A stretch of 64,000 bases of DNA from Mytilus californianus (GCF_021869535.1 NW_026262668.1:14120348-14184347), one strand, 5' to 3'; counted from the stretch's first letter, positions 37,247-49,161 are shown. Notes: generated by a model not told the origin, from the sequence alone. Made by a program: numbers and translations.

Positions 37247-40200
37247 AACATGTCGTTAGTGTATATGAAAAATTAGATAAGTCGACGAATATCATAAACA
37301 CTAAAGACACAACTAATTTACCACCAACACTAAAAACACAAATAATTCACCATCAACACTAATTCCGTCGCTAGTGTGTACGATGAATACGTCGTTAGCA
37401 TTTATGATATATTAGATACGTAGTTAATGTTTATGATGAATTAGATACGTCGATAGGTGTATGATGAATTAGATATGTCGTTAGTGTTTATGATGAATAA
37501 GTTACGTCGTTAGTGTTTATGGTGAATAAGTTACGTCGTCAGTATTTATGATGAATTGAATACGTCGTAAGTTTTTATAATGAATTGGATATGTCGTTAG
37601 TGTTTATGATGCTTAAGATACTTCGTTAGTGTTTATAATGAATTAGATCTGTCGTTAGTGTTTATAATGAACTAGATATTTCGTTATTGTTTATGAAGGA
37701 TTATATTCGATGTTATTGTTTATTGTGAATTAGAAACGTCGTTAGTGTCTATGATGAACAAGATATGTCGTTAGTGTTTATGATGAACTAAATATGTCGT
37801 TAGTGTTTATGATGAATTAGAAACGTCGTAAGTCTTTATAATGAATTAGATATGCCGTTAGTGTTTATAATGAACTAGATATGTTGTTAGTGTTTATGAA
37901 GGATTAGATCCATCATTGTTTATGGTGAATTAGATACGTTGTTAGTGTTTATGATAAACTAGATATGCCGTTAGTGTATAAGATGAACTAAATATGTAAT
38001 AGTGTTTATGATGAACTAGATATATCGTTAGTGTCTATGATGAACTAAATATGTAATAGTGTTTACGATGAATTAGATACGTCGATAGGTGTATGATGGA
38101 TTAGATATGTCGTTAGTATTTATGATGAACTAGATATGTCGTTAGTGTTTATGATGAATTAGATATGTCGTTAGTGTTTATGATGAATAAGATACTTCGT
38201 TAGGGTTTATAATGAATTAGATATGTCGTTAGTGTTTATAATGAACTAGATATCTCGTTAGTGTTTATGAAGAATTAGATTCGATGTTATTGTATATGGT
38301 GAATTAGATACGTCGTTAGTGTTTATGATGAATTAGATATGTTGTTAGTGTCTATGATGAACTAGATATGTCGTTAGTGCTTATGATGAACTAAATATGT
38401 CGTTAGTGTTTATGATGAATTAGATACGTCGTTAGTGTTTATAATGAATAAGATATGCCGTTAGTGTTTATAATGAACTAGATATGTTGTTAGTGTTTAT
38501 GAAGGATTAGATCCATCACTGTTTATTGCGAATTAAATACGTCGTTAATGTCTATGATGAACAAGATATGTCGTTAGTGTTTATGATGAACTAAATATGT
38601 CGTTAGCATTTATGATATATAAGATACGTAGTTAATGTTTATGATGAATTAGATACGTCGATAGGTGTATGATGAATTAGATACGTCGATAGGTGTATGA
38701 TGAATTAGATATGTCGTTAGTGTTTATGATGAATAAGTTACGTCGTTAGTGTTTATGATGAATAAGATACTTCGTTAGTGTTTATAATAAATAAGATCTG
38801 TCGTTAGTGTTTATAATGAACTAGATATGTCGTTAGTGTTTATGAAGGATTATATTCGATGTTATTGTTTATTGTGAATAAGATACGTCGTTAGTGTCTA
38901 TGATGAACAAGATATGTCGTTAGTGTTTATGATGAACTAAATATGTCATTTGTGTTTATGATGAATTGGATACGTCGTAAGTGTTTATAGTGAATTAGTT
39001 ATGCCGTTAGTGTTTATGAAGGATTAGATCAATCATTGTTTATTGTTAAAAAGTTACGTCGTCAGTATTTATGATGAATTAAATACGTCGTAAGTGTTTA
39101 TAATGAATTGGATATGTCGTTAGTGTCTATGATGAACAAGATATGTCGTTAATGTCTATGATGAATTAAATATGTCGTTAGTGTTTATGATGAATTAGAT
39201 ACGTCGTAAGTGTTTATAATGAATTAGATATGCCGTTAGTGTTTATAATGAACTAGATATGTTGTTAGTGTTTATGAAGGATTAGATCCATCTTTGTTTA
39301 TGGTGAATTAGATACGTTGTTAGTGTTTATGATGAACTAGATATGCCGTTAGTGTATAAGATGAACTAAATATGTAATAGTGTTTATGATGAACTAGATA
39401 TATCGTTAGTGTCTATGATGAACTAAATATGGAATAGTGTTTATGATGAATAAGATACGTCGATAGGTGTATGATGATTAGATATGTCGTTAGTGTTTAT
39501 GGTGAATTAGATATGTCGTTAGTGTTTATAATGAATTAGATATGTCGTTAGTGTTTATGAAGAATTAGATTCGATGTTATTGTTTATGGTGAATTAGATA
39601 CGTCGTTAGTGTTTATGATGAATTAGATATGTTGTTAGTGTCTATGATGAACTATATATGTCGTTAGTGCTTATGATGAACTAAATATGTCGTTAGTGTT
39701 TATAATGAATTAGATACGTCGTTAGTGTTTATAATGAATAAGATATGCCGTTAGTGTTTATAATGAACTAGATATGTTGTTAGTGTTTATGAAGGATTAG
39801 ATCCATCATTGTTTATGGTGAATTAGATACGTTGTTAGTGTTTATGATGAACTAGATATGCCGTTAGTGTATAAGATGAACTAAATATGTAACAGTGTTT
39901 ATGATGAACTAGATATATCGTTAGTGTCTATGATGAACTAAATATGTAATAGTGTTTATGATGAATTAGATACGTCGATAGGTGTATGATGAATAAGATA
40001 TGTCGTAAGTGTTTATGATGAATTAAATACGTCGTTAGTGTTTATAATGAATTGGATATGTCGTTAGTGTTTATGATGAATAAGTTACGTCGTCAGTATT
40101 TATAATGAATGAGATAGGTCGTTAGTAAATATAATGAATTGGATACGTCGTTAGTGTTTATAATGAATTAGATATGTCGTTAGTGTTTATAAAGAACTAA

Positions 40201-42712
40201 ATATTTCGTTTGTGTTTATAAAGGATTAGATTCGTTGTTATTGTTTATGGTGACTTAGATACGTATTTAGGGTTTATGATGAACTAGATATGTCGTTAGT
40301 GTCAATGATGAACCAGATATGTCGTTAGTGTTTATGATGAACTAAATATGTCGTTAGTGTTTATGATGAATTAGATACGTCGTTAGTGTTTATAATGAAC
40401 TAGATGTGCCGTTAGTGTTTATAATGAACTAGATATGTTGTTAGTGATTATGAAGGATAAGTTCCATCATTGTTTATGGTGAATTAGATACGTCGTCAGT
40501 ATTTATGATGAATTAAATACGTCGTAAGTGTTTATAATGAATTGGATATGTCGTTTGTGTTTATGATGAATAAGATACTTCGTTAGTGTTTATAATGAAT
40601 TAGATCTGTCGTTAGTGTCTATAATGAACTAGATATGTCGTTAGTGTTGATGAAGGATTAGATTCGATGTTATTGTTTATTGTGAATTAGATACGTCGTT
40701 TGTGTGTATGATGAACTAGATATGTCGTTAGTGTTAATGATGAACTAAATATGTCGTTAGTGTTGATGATGAATTAGATACGTCGTTAATGTTTATAATA
40801 AATTAGATGTGCCGTGAATGTTTATAATGAACTAGATATGTTGTTAGTGTTTATGAAGGATAAGTTCAATCATTGTTTATGGTGAATAAGTTACGTCGTC
40901 AGTATTTATGATGAATTAAATACGTCGTAAGTGTTTATAATGAATTGGATATGTCGTTAGTGTTTATGATGAATAAGATACTTCGTTAGTGTTTATAATG
41001 AATTAGATCTGTCGTTAGTGTTTATAATGAACTAGATATGTCGTTAGTGTTTATGAAGGATTATATTCGATGTTATTGTTTATTGTGAATTAGATACGTC
41101 GTTAGTGTCTATGATGAACAAGATATGTCGTTAGTGTTTGTGATGAACTAAATATGTCGTTAGTGTTTATGATGAATTAGATACGTCGTAAGTGTTTATA
41201 ATGAATTAGATATGCCGTAAGGGTTTATAATGAACTAGATATGTCGTTAGTGTTGATGAATGATTAGATCCATCATTGTTTATGGGGAATTAGATACGTT
41301 GTTAGTGTTTATGATGAATTAGATATGTCGTTAGTGTCTATGATGAACTAAATGTGTAATAGTGTTTATGATGAACTTGATATATCGTTAGTGTTGATGA
41401 TGGGTTAGAAACGTCGTTAGTGTCTATGATAAATTAGATATGTCGTTAGTATTGATGATGAGTTAGATATGTCGTTAGTGTCTATGATGAATTAATATAC
41501 GTCGTTAGTGTGTATGATGAATAAGATACGTTGTTAGTGTTGATGATGAATAAGATATGTCGTTAAGGTCTAAGGTGAATATGATATGTCGTTAGGGTCT
41601 ATGGTGAATTATATACGTCGTCAGTGTCTATGATGAGTTAGATACGTCGATAGTGTTGATGATGAATATGATATGTCGTTAGTGTTTATGATGTACTAGA
41701 TATGTCGTTAGTGTTTATGATGAATTAGATATGTCGTAAGTGTTTATGATGAATTAGAAACGTCGTTAGTGTTTATGATGAATTAGATACGTCGTTAGTG
41801 TTTATGATGAATAAGATACGTCGTAAGTGTTTATGATGAATTAGATACGTCGATAGTATTGATGATGAATATGATATGTCGTTAGTGTTTATGATGTACT
41901 AGATATGTCGTTAGTATTTATGATGAATTAGAAACGTCGTTAGTGTTTATGATGAATTAGATACTTCGTTAGTGTCTATGATGAATTAGATATATGGTTA
42001 GTGTTATTTGGTGAATTAAATATGTCGTTAGTGTCTATGATGAATTAGATACGTCGTTTGTGTTGATGATGAATGAGATATGTCGTTAGGGTCTATGGTG
42101 AATTATATACGTTGTTAATGTTTATGAAGGATTATATACGTCGTTAGTGTTGATGAAGAATCAGATACGTCGATATTGTTGATGAAGAATCAGATACGTC
42201 GATATTGTTGATGAAGAATCAGATACGTCGATATTGTTGATGAAGAATCAGATACATCGTTATTGTTGATGAAGAATCAGATACGTCGATATTGTTTATA
42301 ATGAATTAGATACGTCGTTAGTGTTTATGATGAATTAGATACATCGTTAGTGTGTATGATGAATTCGATATGTCGATATTGTTTATGATGAATTAGATAC
42401 GGTGGTAATGTTTATGAAGAATCAGACACGTCGATAGTATTTATGATGAACTGGATTCGTGTCTTTAGTGTTGTTGATTAATTAGATACGTTGTTTGTGT
42501 TTATGAATAATAATCAAATATGTCGTTAGTGTTTATGATAAATTAGATACGTCTTTAGTATTTATGATGAGTAAAATACGTCTTAAGTGTTTATAATGAA
42601 CTAGATACGCTGATAATGTTGATGATGAATTAGATACGTTTTTATTGTTTATGATTAATGATATACGTCGATAGTGTGTATGTCGAATTATAAATCTCGT
42701 TAGTGTACAATA
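37247..42712. repeat. 29-bp minisatellite, about 190 units (5.5 kb)
   Basis: Consensus TACGTCGTTAGTGTTTATGA followed by TGAATTAGA. The units are diverged but in register over 5.5 kb. At about 37278-37367 a few units are inverted (CATAAACACTAA, CATCAACACTAA) before the direct array starts. Multi-unit blocks recur, for example the GATCTGTCG...GAAGGATTATATTCGATG block near 37650, 38820, 40610 and 41010. This shows higher-order amplification. The 29-bp period and frequent TGA/TAG/TAA leave no ORF. A stray diverged unit is at 42869-42895. Confidence 0.95.
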
Positions 42713-42740
42713 TGTTCAAAATTTAGTCTGTTAGTTTTTT

Positions 42741-42860
42741 ATTCTGAATTTTTTTGTCATGTCGGGACCTTTTATATAGTTTGCTATGCGGTATGAGTTT
42801 TACTCATTGTTGAATGCCGTACGCTGACCTATAGTTGCATTTTTTATTCATATAACATAT
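42741..42860 (+). repeat. Dispersed repeat fragment (family F)
   Basis: 'tcgggaccttttatatag', 'tatgcggtatgagtttt' and 'acgctgacctatagttg' match the reverse complement of 43285-43365. It is an abundant mussel repeat by recall. Confidence 0.65.
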
Positions 42861-42917
42861 GCGATATGTTGATAGTGTTTATGATGAAATAGATATATTG
42901 ATGGCAATTAATTATAC

Positions 42918-42964
42918 CTGCGCCTCAGTCCATGTCTTCCACATCTTAAAAATTTCCTTCGTTG
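42918..42964 (-). CDS. PAN/C-type lectin gene, exon 2 (47-nt micro-exon)
   Basis: Bounded by acceptor TTCTATTTCAG and donor CAG|GTATAA on the minus strand. It enters in phase 1 from exon 1 and leaves in phase 0. With the split codon it gives residues 109-124 (TTKEIFKMWKTWTEAQ) and no stop. WTEAQ followed by EYC of exon 3 is the standard opening of a C-type lectin domain (W-x-A-x-x-C), which strongly supports the join. The gene symbol is unknown. The exon was found by splice signals and homology, not by length. Confidence 0.78.
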
Positions 42965-43238
42965 CTGAAATAGAATTAAAATATGTCCCATAGATTCAAT
43001 ACACAATAATTGTAAAGGAAAATAATGGTAAGTCTTGTTTAAATGGTGTCGCCATTTATAACAGAATAATTTAAAAGATGTGCTCCTCCTTTCATACGTT
43101 GCTATATAATTCTCAATTCATAAAGATTTTACAACTAGATCATGCCATAATTAATTTGATCCTTACAAAGGGGTCGAAGTGAGGACTTATAGAAACATGC
43201 TTCTTCGATTTATTCTAACGTTAGTATAAAAATATGAA

Positions 43239-43560
43239 GATGTCATATTCTTCCCAATGAGACAAATCTCCACAAGAGACTAAAATGACATAGAAATTAA
43301 CAACTATAGGTCACCCTTCAACAATGAACAAAATCTATACCGCATAGTCAGCTATTAAAGGCCCCGAAATGAGAAATGTAAAACAATTCGAACGAAAAAA
43401 ACTAACGGCCTGGTTTATGTAAAAAACAATGAACGAAATACAAATATGATATACAGCAACAAACGACAACCACTGAATTACAGGCTCCTGACTTGGGACA
43501 GGCACATACAGAATATGGCGGGATTAAACATGTTATCGGGCGCATAACCCTCCCTTAATA
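43239..43560 (-). repeat. Dispersed repeat family F, longer copy
   Basis: Contains 'gacaaatctccacaagagac', 'aacaactataggtcaccctt' and 'gaattacaggctcctgactt'. It is the same family as 42741-42860 but inverted and longer. I recall it as one of the commonest mussel repeats. Confidence 0.7.
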
Positions 43561-44039
43561 TGTGATAGAGGTGTAACAGTACAACATATGAACAAACTTA
43601 GGTCAGTTTATGTTATGTTTTAGAATTAGTGTCATATGAAACGTGTTGCTGGTAATCATAACTTTACGAAAATTATTGAACCAACGCATTTCTATATGTT
43701 ACAGTCATATTCTGAATTTAGATATTCTTTAAAATGCTAGAAAACTTTAACATTTTCTAAATTGCCTGAATGATTCAGGCATTTTATATATCTATTAATT
43801 TTTCCAGGTATTTCATAAAATACCTGAGAAAATTGAAAAGCATTTTACAAAATGCCTGAAGTTATTTTATAATATGAAATTTAATAAAAAACTGAACCAT
43901 TAAAAGTATTTAATAACTTTAACAGAGAGTCTTATCTATGATAATTACTGAACTTTAACGCTTGGAATTTAAAAGTTTTAACAATTAAAACTAAATTCTA
44001 CTGAATTATTCAAAATTCCCACAAGCATTTAACTCGGCA

Positions 44040-44690
44040 ATTATTTAATATTTCATAAAATGTTCGGAAGGCAGGTCCTGTTACCTATTTGTCCTGATGT
44101 TTTTGCAAATACATCGTTTGGCTTAAATTCTGGTCTTATCACTACAAACACATTTGGTGAAACCCGGACCATGACACATGCAGCTATGTCATTTTTTTCT
44201 TTCTGATAAAACATTTAATGTACGAAACACTTGCTGTTTCGTAATATCACACACATGACAATCTTCTACTTCGTGTGTTCCCAAAAGATTAAAAGTCTCA
44301 TAACCACAATTAGGTTGACTTTCATCGTTTTGCTTATCAGAGCTCTGATATTCAACATCCAATATTCGAAGTGCGGATTTTAATTGTACAGCAAGAGATG
44401 CTTACCCTGCCGCCCACCCGGTCTTACTTCTAATGGAGTTCATGAGATTCCTTCAGGTATTGTTTCACGGTTACCTTGAATACTCTGTTCTGGGTCGATT
44501 TTCGAGATTTGAAAATGTGTAAACCACTGTCACCTTAATTCATCAGATTATAAAGACCCGATAATTCAAATGAGGCAGTGAAGATTAAGATACTTATATC
44601 TTTGCATCACAACCAAATACGGCCTGGTACGGTAAATCCATTGCTATAGAGGGGAATTCGTTTGGCTGTGCAGTATGTATAAATTCGAAT
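44040..44690 (-). pseudogene. Decayed Ginger/KRBA2-like integrase fragment
   Basis: Minus-strand frames, broken by frameshifts and stops, give LPYQAVFGCDAKI with a downstream SSLPH. This is the end of the integrase core as found in bivalve KRAB-A-domain-containing-2-like transposases. Further on, GPGFTKCVCSDKT...KRCICKN matches the cysteine-rich tail (C-x-C, RC-x-C) of the same proteins. The catalytic part is missing. The family match is from recall and would need a profile search. Confidence 0.5.
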
Positions 44691-44930
44691 TGGGACTTTC
44701 AATCGAATGCCTCGTGTAGCTCTGCATGTTAAGAACTCTTTGACCGTAGGTTGTCTGTTGGAAGGCAACATTTCTGTCACTATTCGATATACCTTCATTT
44801 CAAGCGGCAGTCGAAATTCTCCTTCTTTGATTGGAGCAATCCATTGCAGAAATTACAGTAACATATTTGATTTATTATCAATTTGTTCTAGTCCTAAATA
44901 TGCATGAAATATTTGCAACTGAACGCAAAC
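44690..44930 (-). repeat. Dispersed repeat family D, minus copy
   Basis: Read on the minus strand: 'gcaaatatttcatgcat', 'gaacaaattgataataaatc', 'tttcgactgccgctgaaat'-like and 'ttgccttccaacagacaac'. It is collinear with 60745-60915. The ORF 44607-44798 over it is accidental. Confidence 0.65.
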
Positions 44931-45144
44931 AAACAGCATTCCGTCATTAAGAAATATCCTTCTTTTTCAGGTGCTTCAGTTACACACTTCTGTTTTGATT
45001 CTAGATTTTATAAAAAAATATTTGTAAATTTCGTTCTATTGTAAGAACAATTTGTCTTCTGTCATCATGACAAGAAGATAAAAAAAGTACTATCTGAAAT
45101 ACAGTGTGTGTGCATTTTTAACATAGTTTCTTAAAATGAACTTG

Positions 45145-45385
45145 GTGCCTCGGTGGCCGAGTGGTCTAAGTAGTCAAACTACTGTATCACTGGCCTGTCA
45201 ACACTGAGGTTATGAGTTGGAATCCCGCACGTGGTAGGTGCGTTCGACTCTAACCTTAATTGACTAGAATTTCAGTTTTCCTACCGAAGGTCGGTGGTTC
45301 TCTTCCTCCACCAATAAAAACTGACCACCAAGAAATAACACAACAGTGCTGAAAGTGGCGTTTAACACCAATCAATCGATAAAAA
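45145..45385 (+). mobile_element. tRNA-derived SINE
   Basis: The 5' part is tRNA-like (Leu/Ser type): A box TGGCCGAGTGG at 45154-45164 and B box GGTTATGAGTTGGAATCC at about 45208-45225. The body has 'ctaccgaaggtcggtggttc' and ends 'gaaagtggcgtttaacacca' followed by ATCAATCGAT. This matches my memory of bivalve V-SINE/RUDI-type SINEs. Family name unverified. Confidence 0.8.
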
Positions 45386-45641
45386 GAACTAATTATAGAC
45401 ATACAAAATTTTCCAGCTAGTATTTGAAGAATACATTTAATTTTACTGAACCATTTGTTATATTTTCTTTGCAAGATATTAAGATTTCGGTCATATCCTT
45501 TTTTCTACAAATTACCTGAAACTGAACAGGCAGGTATTTTTAGTCATTTCAAATAATGCCTGTCAATGTTAGGCATTTTATATAAATTGCCTAAAAAATC
45601 AGTCATTTTTCAAAATGCCCAAATTTAGAAAATGACTAACA

Positions 45642-45890
45642 TATATACCGAAAGAAGTCCATTGCACACGTTTTATTACGAATCCAGAACGTATAATCGT
45701 CAAAAATATTTCATTCGGCGGTTGAAAACTTTGACTGGTAATTATCTTTCAGGTTTAGATGCCTATATTTACCGAATCATTACCTTGATAAACAATCAAC
45801 ACAGAAGCATTGAGCACGTGAAGGTGATAATGCGATGTTTATTTTTTTCCTTTATATTGTCCATGCATTCCCATTTGAAACTTTAATTTC
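45642..45890 (+). other. Unrecognised 84-residue ORF region
   Basis: The ORF 45632-45886 starts within the element's terminal repeat and shows no domain. Probably not a gene. Confidence 0.25.
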
Positions 45891-46325
45891 GAAATAACAG
45901 TTGTTAATTTATTTAAATATTGGTACATTAAAAGTTTTCTTTCAGAATCGGTTAATAAAATGTTCCTTTCACGTTTGTTTACTCTTTCTTTCAACTTGTT
46001 TTTTTCCTTCGCACTTGCGGCTGTGCAATTGCTGAAATTCTAACAAAAAGTGTCATGGTTGAGGTCTCTGCATAGGGAAAAGCTTTCGGCGAGTACGGGA
46101 AAACAATAATTTCATAGTTGTACATTTCTGAATATTTAATAAAAGATGTTATGTGAAAAATAATGCTTAGCCATTCAAGTATATAAAACATTTTCATCTT
46201 GTTTTTGTTAAATTTAAAGGATCTGTAACTTTAAGTTAATTAAATCAAAGTATATCTTAAATGTGTATAAGATGGTTTCTTATAGTATGTTTTAAGCAAA
46301 AATAATAGTGAGTAATTTTTCTTAC

Positions 46326-46650
46326 TTTCCTTAGTAGTAATTTTCTGCGGTAGTCTTATTCGAATAAGTTTCCAATCTTCGTCACTTGTGAGAGAATCAT
46401 TACAGTGATCAGTATCAACGAGATAACATCCATCTTCAGATTCCACGTAGTTAGCGGCGCAGCATTTTTCATTTGAGAGACAACGTACTACACAAGCAGC
46501 TAAGTTATTTTCTGAAATCTTTGATGTATTTAACGTTACAAACGTAGTTTTGTCCTCTATTTCGTAAATGTTACCTATAACTTCAGCAGAGCACAATACA
46601 AGAAATGACAGTGTTTGTAATCCTAAGAAAAAAGTTAATAATTTGTTCAT
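46326..46650 (-). CDS. PAN/C-type lectin gene, exon 1 (signal peptide and PAN/Apple-like domain)
   Basis: Starts at ATG 46650. Residues 1-22 are a clear signal peptide (MNKLLTFFLG, LQTLSFLVLC, SA). A PAN/Apple-like domain follows, about 24-95, with cysteines at 53, 57, 63, 64, 75 and 83 in the pattern CVVRCLSNEKCCAANY...GCYLVD, ending DWKL. The donor is GAAA|GTAAGA at 46325 (phase 1). The ORF continues to 46240 but that part is intron. The first exon of the gene at 63566 shares the C-x3-C, C-x-A-x-NY and C-x-L pattern. The PAN domain probably mediates protein or carbohydrate contacts. The full product (225 residues) is predicted to be secreted. Confidence 0.87.
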
Positions 46651-47759
46651 GATTTTTATATTTTGACCAAAGTTATCCTAGCTTTAACGGAGAATGAAAC
46701 AATTTACGGTCGGCAAAAGATTTTAAAACATTACCAATTGTTCCATTGTCTGCACTTTGATTTTAATTTGTATAAAGTAAATTATCGAATAATTCCTACA
46801 ATCAAGCACTTATAGTCTTATAAAAACAAACAGAAATTAGACAACTAGTTTTATCTGAAATAAAGAATGAACTTGGCGTGTACATCATGATAACATATTA
46901 ACGATTGGTTTTGTATTGTATTATATAAACATGTGAGTTATACAATTAAACATATAAAACAAGTAAATATTTAAGGAGAGTTGGCTAACAGAGGGTAAAT
47001 TATCTAAACATTTATCATACAAAGAAGGTTTGTCAATAAAAACGATCAAAACAAAACAAGGAGATTTCAGATGGAATAAACGTCTATTGACTTTAAATAA
47101 TACAAAAGTACAATCTATGTTGATAAGATAGAAGAGTATTTTACCGATGTTCAAATCTCGTCAGAAAATATAAATTAAGGTTAAAAACTAAAACTGAGAA
47201 AAAGAGCGAGGACGGGTTCTTGACGTTAAACGTCTCCTTTGATAAATTGAATCTCTACAGTTTCCTAAGTTGATCTTTTATTAGTACCATATTATCATAT
47301 ATTTTCTTTCTCATCCTTTCTACAGTATATATGATTCTTTGTTGTCCGTTTACGGCATTGTCATCATCGGACATGACATGATCTCGAGACTTCCATAACT
47401 GACCGAGGGCTTAAGCCGAAGGTCCCGATATGGATCAAGGGCGTATATGTATGCTGAAATTTTAAAAGGTCAGTTAAATAAAAACACGTCTTTATTGAAG
47501 GAGGGAAATAAGTTGCGAAGTTTAAATTTATTTTTCTACCAGATGCAGTGAAAATTAAAAAAAAAGATTAATATAAGTGCCACTGAGGTGGATTAATATA
47601 TATTTATTACCAACCAGATATGTGATAATTTATCAACTTTAATGATAAGATATTTACTCATTTAAATACATTTAAGTTACATTGGAAATTATTCATTACT
47701 TAAATGTGAAACAATACTTGGTCATATTATATGCACAGTTAAAGCCAGAGGTGTATACG
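46651..47759. other. Upstream region of the lectin gene
   Basis: Should contain the minus-strand promoter. An A/T run AAAATATAAAAATC lies directly before the ATG (about 46653-46670), which is close for a TATA box, so the start site is unclear. At 47330-47450 there is GC-richer sequence ('ctgaccgagggcttaagccg') that is probably another repeat. Confidence 0.35.
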
Positions 47760-48481
47760 AGGGTTTTAAATGTTCAATATATGACTAAGTAATGCCTGGC
47801 CCATTTAGAGAATATTCACACCTTCAAAATTAATCCACTTAGAAATAATATTTCCAGAATTATGCATGTTATACCAAAATTGGTATAATAATCCTAATAG
47901 TTTTGTGCTGTTCAATAATAATTTAGACCAGAACGGTAACATTCGTAATCGTACTTTATTTTCCAAGGGATATCTGCCAGTTCACCGTACACCATAACAT
48001 AAGGATACTTGTTCTTAATGAAAGAATTTTTTTTAGAAATTTTAAATGAACTCTTTCTAAAGCATCAATATTTTCGAAACTCCACATTTCACAAGAGTAA
48101 ATCAGTATGGGTTCAATCAAAGAATCGAACAATTTCAGTTGTAAATCAATAGGGATATGTAAATTTCTAATTTTTCTGTAAAGAGCAAAAAGTGCCTTTT
48201 CTGCTTGGATCTATCAATTTTTTTCTGGCATTTGTAAATCTACCGTTACTATTAAAAAGTAAGCCTAGGTAAGGATAACAATCTACTATTTCAATATCAG
48301 AACCATATAATAGGAAATCATGTAAGTGGTTTCTTTTGCTTTTTCTTTTTGAAAATATCATAATTTTTGTCTTATCAGTGTTCACAGAAAGTTTCCATTG
48401 TGTACAATATAATTCAAACATATTTAATGTATTCTGTATATCACTCGCTGTTTCAGCTAGTATGATAGTGTCATCTGCATT
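47760..48481 (-). mobile_element. LINE fragment, reverse-transcriptase palm to C-terminal region
   Basis: Minus-strand translation starts at NADDTIILAE (catalytic YADD with Y changed to N), then WKLSVNTDKTKIMIFSK, the IEIVDCYPYLGLLF motif, LIEPILIYSCEMW and VMVYGELADIPWK. This is the order seen in APE-type non-LTR retrotransposons. It is truncated at the 5' end exactly at the ADD box and has several frameshifts. The clade (CR1/L2/Jockey-like) is unresolved. It lies back to back with the plus-strand LINE and covers an overlapping part of the protein, so the pair is two insertions and not a twin-primed inversion. Confidence 0.8.
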
Positions 48482-49107
48482 GTTTTAAATAAGATAACTG
48501 GTAAATTTCTTAGAATTGTAGAAAATTTGTATAAAGATGTTAAATCACGAGTTGTACATGATAATGAAGCATCTGACATGTTTGCTAGTGATATTGGAGT
48601 CCGCCAAGGAGAAAATCTTTCTCCTTTATTTTATTTTCTTTGTACTTAAATGATCTTCAAGAATCTTTAGGAAATAGTGATATAAAAGGTTTACATTCAA
48701 TTATATCTGACATAGAAAATGAATTGGATATTTATTTTAAGATATTTGTCTTATTGTATGCTGACGATTCGATTTTACTGGTTGACTCAAGCACAGATTT
48801 ACAGTTACCTTTAAATGGTTTTTCTCAATATTGTGAAAAGTGGAAACTTAAAGTGAACAAGTCAAACTTAATGATTTTTTCAAAAGGTAGACCACAAAAT
48901 AATATTTGAAGTTTTACATTAATAACGAAGAGATAGAAATTGTTAAGAACTATAAATACCTTGGTGTTATATTCTCTAGAAATGCATCTTTTTTAGCAAC
49001 TAGAAAATATCTTAAGAGATCAAGCTAGTAAAGCTATGTACTGTGTCATTAAGAAGTGTAGATCTAACCATCTATCTATAGAGTGCCAGCTCGATATGTT
49101 TGATAAG

Positions 49108-49161
49108 ACAAATGGAAGTTTTTAACGACCTTGACTGGCTATACAGCCCTTGCAAGGTCGG
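49108..49161. mobile_element. 54-bp stem-loop insertion with 11-bp direct repeats
   Basis: TGTTTGATAAG occurs at 49097-49107 and again at 49162-49172, and the LINE reading frame resumes after the second copy. The inserted 54 bp can fold: CGACCTTG pairs with CAAGGTCG and the inner GGCT with AGCC. The mobilising system is unknown. Confidence 0.75.

Larger units (their letters stand above)
36120..42917 (-). other. Intron 2 of the lectin gene (6.8 kb)
   Basis: Donor AG|GTATAA at 42917 and acceptor TTTATTAATAG at 36120. It is almost filled by the 29-bp array (37247-42712) and a reverse-transcriptase relic. Confidence 0.7.
43697..45641 (-). mobile_element. Ginger-like DNA element with integrase relic (1.95 kb)
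   Basis: Left end TGTTACAGTCATATTCTGAA; right end read inward TGTTAGTCATTTTCTAAATT. TATA flanks both ends (4-bp duplication). The subterminal regions carry repeated AGGCATTTTATA / AATGCCT motifs (43755-43860, 45500-45620). The interior has a decayed integrase-like ORF (44040-44690), a family-D repeat and a nested SINE. TGTNA ends, a 4-bp duplication and a KRBA2-like integrase together point to the Ginger group. Confidence 0.72.
42965..46325 (-). other. Intron 1 of the lectin gene (3.4 kb)
   Basis: Donor GAAA|GTAAGA at 46325 and acceptor TTCTATTTCAG at 42965. It contains a dispersed repeat and a Ginger-like element that itself carries a SINE. Confidence 0.7.

Noticed and set aside
37247-42712. 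CRISPR array (29-bp repeats)
   Set aside because: Units are contiguous with no unique spacers, the copies are diverged, and the host is an animal with no cas genes.
45145-45230. Functional tRNA-Leu/Ser gene
   Set aside because: A and B boxes are present, but no complete cloverleaf is apparent and a SINE body with a characteristic 3' part follows.
47760-49100. Single twin-primed (5'-inverted) LINE insertion
   Set aside because: The minus and plus parts cover the same protein region (ADD box to thumb), whereas twin priming would place the inverted part 5' of the sense part.
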